Positions 1-5,037 of a stretch of DNA of 5,037 nt are shown here, one piece after another. The translations under genes and the position numbers were made by a program. Position 1 is the stretch's first letter; each line of letters starts with the position of its first letter. Source of the stretch: Anaerolineales bacterium (GTDB lineage: Bacteria > Chloroflexota > Anaerolineae > Promineifilales > Promineifilaceae); NCBI GenBank assembly GCA_020432595.1, contig JAGQGA010000433.1, positions 1-5,037 on the forward strand. Reading direction: 5' to 3'. The notes beneath the pieces are model-generated. The model saw only the letters and a program-made list of their open reading frames with translations. It was not told the DNA's origin and made no database searches.

Positions 1-311
1 CATCCGGGGCGCGGCATGGCTCCAGCGAGAGCTTGCAGTGGGCGTTTGCTTCCTGGGGTGTGGATGCGGTTATCGCGGGGCACGATCATGTTTATGAGCG
101 GATTGAGCAGGATAATATTCCCTATTTTGTCAATGGGCTGGGCGGCCGGCCGTTGCGTGGCTTTGGCTCACCGGTTGCTGGCAGCCAGGTGCGCTATAGC
201 GATGACTATGGGGCGATGCTCATTGAAGCTACGCCCGATGAGATAACCTTCTCATTTTATGCCGTGGCCGATGGCGGCACGCTGATTGACAGCTACACGC
301 TCTCAAAATAG
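1..311 (+). CDS. Metallophosphoesterase (calcineurin-like / purple acid phosphatase-like), C-terminal part
   Basis: Only the last 102 complete codons are present, read in the frame starting at base 3, with a TAG stop at 309-311. The start lies left of the window. Visible residues 5-9 read HGSSE and residues 26-33 read GHDHVYER. The second is the GHxH metal-binding block near the end of calcineurin-like phosphoesterases, whose His residues bind the two-metal centre. The preceding segment (LQWAFASWGVDAVIAGHDH) also matches the secreted purple-acid-phosphatase-like branch. These enzymes hydrolyse phosphomonoesters or diesters. The exact substrate cannot be read from this fragment. After the motif comes a short beta-rich tail (ITFSFYAVADGGTLIDSYTL) typical of the fold's last strands. 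The next gene begins 26 bases downstream on the same strand, so the two may be co-transcribed. The family call is firm; the substrate and a secreted location are inference. Confidence 0.88.
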   Translation, partial: SGARHGSSESLQWAFASWGVDAVIAGHDHVYERIEQDNIPYFVNGLGGRPLRGFGSPVAGSQVRYSDDYGAMLIEATPDEITFSFYAVADGGTLIDSYTLSK

Positions 312-327
312 CAGTATCAATCGTTTT

Positions 328-331
328 GGAG
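328..331 (+). promoter_or_regulatory. Ribosome binding site that sets the SurE-like start
   Basis: GGAG lies six bases before the ATG at 338 and sits within a purine-rich run (328-337). The TTG at 326-328 in the same frame overlaps this site, so it cannot use it. The ATG also gives a protein that begins MHILLTSD, in register with the SurE N-terminus. Confidence 0.75.
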
Positions 332-337
332 AGGAAG

Positions 338-985
338 ATGCACATTTTACTCACAAGTGATATGGGGATTTATTCAGCGGCCATGGTTCCGTTAGCGGAG
401 AGATTATGTGCATTTGGCGACGTAACAATATGGGCATCGGAGCAAGATTGGTCTCGGCCTGAGGCCGCCATTGCTTCACCGATGCGCGTAACAGCTTGTT
501 GTTTGCCCAGTGGCCTCAAGGCATGGCGCTGCACTGGCACGCCTGTGCAATGTGTTTCCTTGGCGTTATCGTTGCTTGCCCCCCAAACAATTGACCTGAT
601 TGTTTCTGGCATCAACGTCGCGCTGGCCGTGCCCATGGTCGAGGCCAACCATTACGGTAGCGGCATGGCAGCGGTTAGTGAGGGAGTTCGCTTGGGTGTA
701 CCGGGGATTACGGTTTCTATGGCGAATCAGCCCAGCCAACCGGGTGGGTATGAGGTGGCAATTGAGGCTGCTTATCAGGCTGTTGCTGATTTGGTGGAAG
801 CTGGTTTGCCGATTGGGCTTTACAACGTCATGGTTCCCACACCAAAGGGCTTGGCTCTGACAGTTGGCAAGCGTCGGGAGCAGCAAGTGTATGAATTTTA
901 TCAAGACCTACAAACAAAACGGGAGCAGCGCCGGCCGTATTGGCATGATGCCCGTTTAAATCGCAGGGGAGTGTGGTCTGGTTAA
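338..985 (+). CDS. surE: SurE-like 5'/3'-nucleotidase, diverged and C-terminally short
   Basis: SurE proteins are metal-dependent survival-protein phosphatases that dephosphorylate nucleoside monophosphates in the cytoplasm. This 215-residue protein aligns from residue 1: MHILLTSDMGI (family MRILLSNDDGI), Ser39 in the WSR segment, TGTPVQCV at 66-73, SGIN at 90-93, YGSGMAAVSEG at 106-116 and YNVMVP at 162-167. Of the four usual metal ligands (Asp8, Asp9, Ser39 and the Asn of SGIN), Asp9 is replaced by Met. The Gly-x-Asn-x-Gly loop that normally follows SGIN is replaced by VALAVPMV. The protein stops about 48 residues after YNVMVP and lacks the family's C-terminal GTD...GYVSITPL segment; the usual length is about 250. 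The family call is secure. Activity is doubtful: it could be a decaying gene or a repurposed pseudo-enzyme. It follows the phosphoesterase gene by 26 bases and precedes the ABC ATPase by 65. Confidence 0.78.
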   Translation: MHILLTSDMGIYSAAMVPLAERLCAFGDVTIWASEQDWSRPEAAIASPMRVTACCLPSGLKAWRCTGTPVQCVSLALSLLAPQTIDLIVSGINVALAVPMVEANHYGSGMAAVSEGVRLGVPGITVSMANQPSQPGGYEVAIEAAYQAVADLVEAGLPIGLYNVMVPTPKGLALTVGKRREQQVYEFYQDLQTKREQRRPYWHDARLNRRGVWSG

Positions 986-1050
986 ACAGATTTGGCTCGT
1001 CTGCCGTGATTGACAACTCTTTTAGGTATAAGGAGCGTTAACAGTGGGGT

Positions 1051-2073
1051 ATGACAAGATACAATGAGGTCGTATCTGAAAATGGGAGTGGAGCCTTTTT
1101 GGACTCCTCAGCAAATGTATTGGTGGCCGAGAATTTGCGCAAATCCTATGACAGCCATGTGGCACTGGTAGATTTGTCTTTTTCTCTGCAGGCAGGTCGT
1201 ATCTTAGGGTTTTTAGGGCCAAATGGGGCGGGGAAGACCACAGCCATTCGGATTTTGATTACTATTTTGGAACCAACGTCGGGTCGTTTTGCTATAGGTG
1301 GCGTGGGTTCGGAAAACCCGGAGGAAATTCGGCGTAAGATTGGGGTGCTGCCGGAGAGTTTGGGGTTCCCCAAGCAGATGACGGGGGTGGAGTATTTGAC
1401 CTATTTTGCCCAGCATTATGGCAAAACGGCCGTTCAGGCCAAAGCCACAGCGCTTGCACTTTTGGAGGAGGTTGGTTTACAAAAGCGAGGCAAGTCACTC
1501 ATTGGCAGCTACAGCCGAGGGATGAGGCAGCGGTTAGGCATTGCGCGGGCACTGGTCAATGACCCGGTCGTGGTGTTTTTGGATGAACCTACCCTGGGGC
1601 TTGATCCAGCAGGGCAGCGTGAATTGCAGTCACTCATTGTCCGCATTGCCCGCGAGCGTGGCGCGGCGGTAGTGTTGTGCAGCCATCTGCTCAATGAAGT
1701 TGAAGAAGTTTGCGATGATGTTGTGATTCTCCGTGAAGGGCAGGTTGTCGCTTCGGGAACCGTTTCGGAAGTCATTGGCAAGGCGGAGCGCAACCTGGTG
1801 CGTGTGCGTATTCCGTCGCGGCTGTTGACGGAAGCGCAGGTGATGTTAGCCAACGTGCCCGGTGTGATTCAGGTGACACCGTCTAAACGGCGGATGGGTT
1901 GGTTGGAAGTAGAACTGATAGATTTGGCTGATACAGGTGAGGGCGAATCTTATGATGTCTATACCAGCCGTGTTTTGCAATCGCTGCTGCAGGCCAATAT
2001 CCCGCTCCTCAACTTTGAGGTAGAAGGCGGCCGTTTACAAGATGTCTTTCTTCAGCTTACAGAGGAGAACTAG
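1051..2073 (+). CDS. ABC transporter ATP-binding protein (ABC-2 exporter type)
   Basis: This 340-residue nucleotide-binding subunit powers the membrane permease encoded directly downstream. Motifs appear in order: Walker A GPNGAGKTT (56-64); a Q-loop region with Glu in place of Gln (VLPES, 99-103), as is common in ABC-2 exporters; the signature YSRGMRQRL (154-162), a variant of LSGGQ with Arg at the second Gly; Walker B VVVFLDEP (173-180) with catalytic Glu179; D-loop LGLDP (182-186); and H-loop His212. Residues about 245-340 form the C-terminal extension seen in NatA/CcmA-like exporters and end in GGRLQDVFLQLTEE. The ATG at 1051 is the first good start. AGGAG at 1031-1035 is somewhat far from it, so the start is less certain, and the roughly 25 residues before the conserved VLVAENLRKSY are extra. 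The permease ATG lies two bases after this stop, so this is clearly an operon. The substrate is unknown. Confidence 0.93.
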   Translation: MTRYNEVVSENGSGAFLDSSANVLVAENLRKSYDSHVALVDLSFSLQAGRILGFLGPNGAGKTTAIRILITILEPTSGRFAIGGVGSENPEEIRRKIGVLPESLGFPKQMTGVEYLTYFAQHYGKTAVQAKATALALLEEVGLQKRGKSLIGSYSRGMRQRLGIARALVNDPVVVFLDEPTLGLDPAGQRELQSLIVRIARERGAAVVLCSHLLNEVEEVCDDVVILREGQVVASGTVSEVIGKAERNLVRVRIPSRLLTEAQVMLANVPGVIQVTPSKRRMGWLEVELIDLADTGEGESYDVYTSRVLQSLLQANIPLLNFEVEGGRLQDVFLQLTEEN

Positions 2074-2075
2074 GG

Positions 2076-3452
2076 ATGAAAAACCGTAGCACACCCGGAT
2101 GGTGGCTTGTTGCCAAGAGAGAATTAGCCGATCTTTGGATGGGCGGACGTGCCCTGACGTTGCTGATTTTGTTTAGTATTTTGCTGGGGATTACGTCATT
2201 TTTGCTGGCCTCTAACAGCGAACTGCGGCTGCTGCCGCCGCAAGAAATGGCGTTTATGATTGTGCAGATTACGATTACGGTGGGGCTGTTTATCGGCGTG
2301 CTGCTGTCGGCCGATACCATTAGCGGGGAGCGGGAGCGGGCAACGTTGGAGGGGTTGCTGTTGGTGCCGACCAAGCGTAGCCACATTGTGGCAGGTAAGT
2401 TTGTTGCGGCGGCTTCGCCGTGGCCGGCCGCGCTGCTGATTGCTGCTATTCATCTCTTTATCCTGTCGCCCAACAGTACTATTTTTGGGCAAAGTTTGCT
2501 GTGGGGCGGGTTGTTAGGCACGGTGCTGGTGTTGTCCTTTACCGGGTTTGGCATGTTGGTTAGCTTGTGGGCCAAATCAAACCGTACCAGTTTGTTTGTG
2601 GGGCTGCTGGTAGCACTGCTGTTTTTGCTGCCGACGCAGTTCCCCGGCACGGCGCAGACGGGGTTTATGGGGCGGTTGGTCAAGCAGATGAACCCGATTG
2701 AGTCGGTGAACCAGTTTTTGGAGAAGGTGCTGGTGAATAATCGGACACCGGAGGAGATGGCTTATTATCTCTGGTCGCTGGTTGTTTTTGCCCTGCTGGT
2801 GGTAGGTTTTATGCTTTATGCGGCACCCCGGCTTGATTTTACGGGGGACAAGGCGCGACCCAAGCTGTGGCGGCCAGCTTCGCGTACCGTGATGGGTATT
2901 GTGATTGCGTTGCTGCTGGCGGTGGCACAAACGGCCGTTTCCCACGCCCAAACCTCGGCCACTGATCCTGCCAATGGACTCGAAGTGGTGATCAGCACTG
3001 ACTATGTGGAAGCTAAAACGGGTGACACCTTTGATTTTACCACGACTGTTCACTACAACGGGGAAGGGGAATCGCCGGAAATGGTTGTGGCAATGAATTT
3101 GGTGAACCTAGGGGATGGCGACCCGGTTGACCCGGAAGACTGGTCGCCGGAACGGACGCAAGCGATTGAACCATTGCAGCCGGGAGAAACGGCCGTTCTT
3201 GACTGGACTATCAACGCCATTCTGGAAGGGGATTACCTTGCCTATATGACCGTTATCCCCGCCCCGGAAAGCTCCCAGGAAAGCAGTATGCCCCTTTCCA
3301 GCCCCGGCCTGCATTTAACTGTTGAACAATTTACCTCGCTAAACCCTGGTGGCATTGCCCCCGTGGCTTTTGGGATGCCGGTTGTCCTGGCGCTCATTAT
3401 GGCCTTGCAAATGTGGCTTCGTCGCCGCGAATTAGCACTCAGCATGGCCTAG
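2076..3452 (+). CDS. ABC-2 type permease with extracellular Ig-like C-terminal domain
   Basis: This is the membrane subunit of the exporter, 458 residues. GAGGAG at 2062-2067 inside the end of the ATPase gene serves its ATG, so translation is probably coupled. Residues 1-250 form a standard six-helix ABC-2 permease, with helices near 26-45, 59-79, 115-131, 143-165, 171-187 and 231-250. It carries the typical cytoplasmic motif SGERERATLEGLLLVPTKR (83-101) after helix 2. The second half is unusual. A basic stretch (260-270) and a hydrophobic segment (272-289) end in SHA-QT, which reads like a signal peptide with a cleavage site. A beta-rich region of about 130 residues follows (302-417), with a CARDB/NEW3-like pattern including LQPGETAVLDW (367-377). 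A final helix (428-447) is followed by RRRE. By topology the Ig-like part should face outside. The permease call is firm; the domain family name is inference. Confidence 0.92.
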   Translation: MKNRSTPGWWLVAKRELADLWMGGRALTLLILFSILLGITSFLLASNSELRLLPPQEMAFMIVQITITVGLFIGVLLSADTISGERERATLEGLLLVPTKRSHIVAGKFVAAASPWPAALLIAAIHLFILSPNSTIFGQSLLWGGLLGTVLVLSFTGFGMLVSLWAKSNRTSLFVGLLVALLFLLPTQFPGTAQTGFMGRLVKQMNPIESVNQFLEKVLVNNRTPEEMAYYLWSLVVFALLVVGFMLYAAPRLDFTGDKARPKLWRPASRTVMGIVIALLLAVAQTAVSHAQTSATDPANGLEVVISTDYVEAKTGDTFDFTTTVHYNGEGESPEMVVAMNLVNLGDGDPVDPEDWSPERTQAIEPLQPGETAVLDWTINAILEGDYLAYMTVIPAPESSQESSMPLSSPGLHLTVEQFTSLNPGGIAPVAFGMPVVLALIMALQMWLRRRELALSMA

Positions 3453-3510
3453 GTTTAGCTCCCCTCACTGCCGCGCACGTTAACAAACAAATATGCAAAT
3501 AACCCATAGC

Positions 3511-3531
3511 AAGTGGCAAGTGGCAAGTGGC
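3511..3531. repeat. Three tandem AAGTGGC heptamers
   Basis: Three exact head-to-tail copies of AAGTGGC occupy 3511-3517, 3518-3524 and 3525-3531. The last copy runs directly into the palindrome. On the other arm, CCTGCCA is repeated twice (3553-3559 and 3560-3566), so both sides of the element keep a seven-base period. Confidence 0.93.
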
Positions 3532-3567
3532 AGGTCTCGTTTGCTAACGAGACCTGCCACCTGCCAC
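3520..3567. repeat. Inverted repeat, 22-bp arms with one mismatch, between convergent genes
   Basis: The inner arms 3527-3541 and 3546-3560 are perfect 15-bp reverse complements around a 4-base loop, TGCT (3542-3545). After one A/C mismatch (3526 and 3561), pairing continues for six more bases to 3520 and 3567. The element sits between two convergent genes, so it could fold into a strong hairpin in either transcript and stop both. No T-run follows on either strand, so a classical intrinsic terminator is not shown. A dispersed REP-like or MITE-like element fits equally well. No open reading frame of its own is convincing here. Confidence 0.9.
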
Positions 3568-3581
3568 GTATTACCTGCTAC

Positions 3582-4571
3582 TTAACTAGCCGGTACCGAT
3601 GGTTCCGTCTGCCCATATACATCCTTGCTTCGTTCATAGGCATGTTCTTCGAGCGTCAACGCCTTTTCCCGGAACTCAGCCATCCCGTCGGCATCAAGAT
3701 GCGTAAACTCAGTGAGTTCTAGCTCTTCTTGCGTTTGGTCATCCCCTTCCCAGCTTACTTTAACATCGCCCACGCCGGGCGCATGATATTTTAGCTGAAA
3801 AGCGGTGGGCGCATCCCAGGTGAATTCGCGCACAATAATCACATCGCTGTAGCATTCAACAGGGACGCAAACTTCTTGCCCCATTTGGTCAATCTGCCCG
3901 CGATCTGTCCACTCGACGGCCGGCCCCCAGCCCTGCGGGTAATCGGGCGTTCCCATTTCGGGCTTGGCCCACATTTTAATCCCCGCCTTAGCACCGTCAA
4001 TGCCGGTAATCCAGGCTGGTGCCTTCACAAATTCACCACCTTCATACTCTTCAGGGTATTCCCCTAAATACCACACGGTGCCTTCTTTATCCTGAGCGTA
4101 AAAAGCAATTTCCGCCTCCACGAGTTCGTCTTCGGCATAATCTTCGATAAAGGCAACGGCCGTTTTCACCCCCGCCACCTCCTTCACCAAATCTGTCATC
4201 GTAAACTCAATGCGGTGGGCAATCGCTTCCCCATCTTCAGTCGTTGTCCCTTCATATACCCAATGGGTACCCGGCACCAGCGGCAGCCAATTGTTGTCAA
4301 TCGTTGCCGAATTCTCGAAATTGGTGGCATCAAAGGTGTCCAACAGCGAATTGTCAAACTCAGCCATTTCTTCTTCAGCCGCCATCTCTTCTTCGCTGGC
4401 TGCTTCCTCATCTGGGGCAGCCGCTTCCTCACTAGCTTCCTCTTCTGCTGGTTGAGCCGCTTCCTCTGCCATCGGCTCTTCTTCGGCCATTGGCTCGCTG
4501 CTGCCACAACCAACGGCAAAAACAACTGCCAATAATGCGATTCCTACAAAATACAACAGCTTTTTCAACAT
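3582..4571 (-). CDS. Lipoprotein of unknown function with acidic linker
   Basis: The product has 329 residues. Lys3-Lys4, a hydrophobic core (5-20) and the lipobox AVGC with Cys22 mark a lipoprotein anchored on the outer face of the membrane. Residues 23-72 form a low-complexity Glu/Ala spacer with the repeated unit EPMAEE and a later EEEMA repeat. A folded domain follows from about 75: WLPLVPGTHWVYEGTT (95-110), VAGVKTAV (132-139), FYAQDKEGTVWYLGE (157-171) and KYHAPGVGDV (261-270). I recognise this pattern from uncharacterised bacterial secreted proteins, but I cannot name a family or function. Cys235 and Cys240 are close enough for a disulfide. GGGAG, the complement of 4578-4582, lies six bases before the ATG and supports the start. 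The gene lies 82 bases after the RND permease gene on the same strand and may share its transcript. The acidic composition could suit cation binding, but that is a guess. Confidence 0.87.
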   Translation of the reverse strand: MLKKLLYFVGIALLAVVFAVGCGSSEPMAEEEPMAEEAAQPAEEEASEEAAAPDEEAASEEEMAAEEEMAEFDNSLLDTFDATNFENSATIDNNWLPLVPGTHWVYEGTTTEDGEAIAHRIEFTMTDLVKEVAGVKTAVAFIEDYAEDELVEAEIAFYAQDKEGTVWYLGEYPEEYEGGEFVKAPAWITGIDGAKAGIKMWAKPEMGTPDYPQGWGPAVEWTDRGQIDQMGQEVCVPVECYSDVIIVREFTWDAPTAFQLKYHAPGVGDVKVSWEGDDQTQEELELTEFTHLDADGMAEFREKALTLEEHAYERSKDVYGQTEPSVPAS

Positions 4572-4587
4572 CTCGGTCTCCCTGATC

Positions 4588-4622
4588 AGTTAGGGGTGGG
4601 CAAACCTTACCCACCCCTAACT
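4588..4622. repeat. Perfect 13-bp inverted repeat upstream of the lipoprotein gene
   Basis: AGTTAGGGGTGGG (4588-4600) is the exact reverse complement of 4610-4622, with a nine-base loop. In minus-strand RNA it would form a GC-rich hairpin 31 bases after the RND stop codon. Only five bases would separate it from the GGGAG ribosome binding site of the lipoprotein gene. No T-run follows, so it may be an intercistronic stabilising or partly terminating hairpin, a 5'-leader control element, or a dispersed repeat. Confidence 0.88.
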
Positions 4623-4653
4623 AGATATGCTCAATTAACCAAAACGACAGTGA

Positions 4654-5037
4654 TTACGCAAGAGCTGGGGTGCCTCCTATGTCATCATTATCATAAACTC
4701 TGCCATGCCCAAACCGCCAGTACAGCATTGGTACAATGAACAGATTTACAACTGTTGATGTCAACAGGCCTCCCAGAATAACAATGGCCATTGGGTGCTC
4801 GATCTCATGACCCGGAGCATCGCCAGCAATTACCAAGGGCACGAGGGCTAAGCCGGCGGTAAGAGCCGTCATCATGATGGGTGCGACTCGCTCTCGCGCT
4901 CCACGCATGATCAGGTTCAAGCCAAAGGCTTCGCCCTCAAACTCTTCCAGATGTTGGTAATGGCTAATCAACATGATCCCATTGCGGGCAGCGATACCCA
5001 AAATGGTGAGGAAGCCAATCAACGAACCTAGAGACAG
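4654..5037 (-). CDS. RND efflux permease (CzcA/CusA heavy-metal type), C-terminal part
   Basis: The 127 codons visible run from the window's right edge to a TAA at 4654-4656; the start lies beyond base 5037. The reading frame is open from the first complete codon at the edge. The fragment covers the last three membrane helices of an RND antiporter: [20 protein letters not shown] with MLISHY (about 1-27), [23 protein letters not shown] (about 50-72) and [27 protein letters not shown] (about 83-109). GIAARNG, the loop GHEIEHPMA (76-84) and the P-x-LY-x-RFG ending point to the heavy-metal-efflux (HME) branch rather than the AcrB drug-efflux branch. RND pumps use the proton gradient to drive export. 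The metal, or other substrate, cannot be told from this end of the protein. The tail after the last helix is short and acidic (YDNDD). Any membrane-fusion partner would lie outside the window. Confidence 0.92.
   Translation of the reverse strand: MSLGSLIGFLTILGIAARNGIMLISHYQHLEEFEGEAFGLNLIMRGARERVAPIMMTALTAGLALVPLVIAGDAPGHEIEHPMAIVILGGLLTSTVVNLFIVPMLYWRFGHGRVYDNDDIGGTPALA

Noticed and set aside
326..337. TTG at 326 as the SurE-like start
   Set aside because: It overlaps the GGAG ribosome binding site and would add four residues not found in the family. The ATG at 338 is correctly spaced.
566..904. 112-codon open frame on the minus strand
   Set aside because: It is antisense to the SurE-like gene. 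The translation matches no known pattern and is a by-product of codon use on the other strand.
1010..1032. Possible promoter ahead of the ABC ATPase (TTGACA at 1010-1015)
   Set aside because: The only TATA-like hexamers nearby (1026-1032) leave a spacer of 10-11 bases, and GTTAAC at 1037-1042 leaves 21. Neither fits a normal sigma-70 promoter.
2577..3053. 158-codon open frame on the minus strand
   Set aside because: It lies wholly antisense to the permease, whose membrane helices and ABC-2 motif are clear. The translation is His/Arg/Gln-rich with no recognisable domain and no ribosome binding site.
3511..3567. CRISPR array
   Set aside because: The repeat units are seven bases with no spacers, followed by a hairpin. 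No cas genes are present.
3520..3567. Insertion sequence end or intrinsic terminator
   Set aside because: There is no transposase or target-site duplication to support an insertion sequence. No T-run follows the stem on either strand to support a classical terminator.
3513..3722. Short plus-strand open frame starting in the repeat
   Set aside because: It begins inside the heptamer/palindrome element and runs antisense into the lipoprotein C-terminus. It has no ribosome binding site or homology pattern.
4210..4535. Ser/Ala-rich plus-strand open frames opposite the lipoprotein spacer
   Set aside because: These are mirror images of the repetitive Glu/Ala codons on the minus strand. Serine runs such as SSSAAISSS arise directly from that low-complexity DNA.

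Overview
The window looks like a piece of a bacterial chromosome of medium GC content. The best guess for the source is a Chloroflexota-type organism (Anaerolineae or Promineifilum relatives). This rests on inference only: an ABC-2 permease carrying an extracellular Ig-like domain, a lipoprotein with a long Glu/Ala-rich linker, and the short-repeat content. No marker gene settles the taxonomy.

Layout, left to right. On the plus strand: the C-terminal end of a calcineurin-like metallophosphoesterase (1-311, cut by the window edge); a short, diverged SurE-like nucleotidase (338-985); and a two-gene ABC-2 exporter operon made of an ATPase (1051-2073) and a permease (2076-3452). The permease has an unusual second half that reads like a fused, membrane-anchored exported protein. 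A 129-base convergent gap (3453-3581) holds a compact repeat made of tandem heptamers that run into a near-perfect palindrome. On the minus strand: a lipoprotein of unknown function (3582-4571), and upstream of it the C-terminal end of a CzcA/CusA-type RND efflux permease (4654-5037, cut by the window edge). An 82-base gap between these two holds a perfect 13-bp inverted repeat just ahead of the lipoprotein ribosome binding site.

How the parts may work together. The two leftmost genes are both phosphoesterase-family proteins, but the SurE-like one has lost one metal-ligand Asp and the usual C-terminal part, so it may be inactive or decaying. The ABC pair is a self-contained exporter of unknown substrate. 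The RND permease and lipoprotein lie in one direction and could be one transcription unit for envelope efflux, but nothing in the sequence proves a shared function. No RNA genes, transposases, CRISPR arrays or origins were seen.

The least expected signals are the fused exported domain in the permease, the heptamer/palindrome element, and a recurring palindromic decamer AACGGCCGTT. All four copies of the decamer lie inside genes and in the same codon phase.
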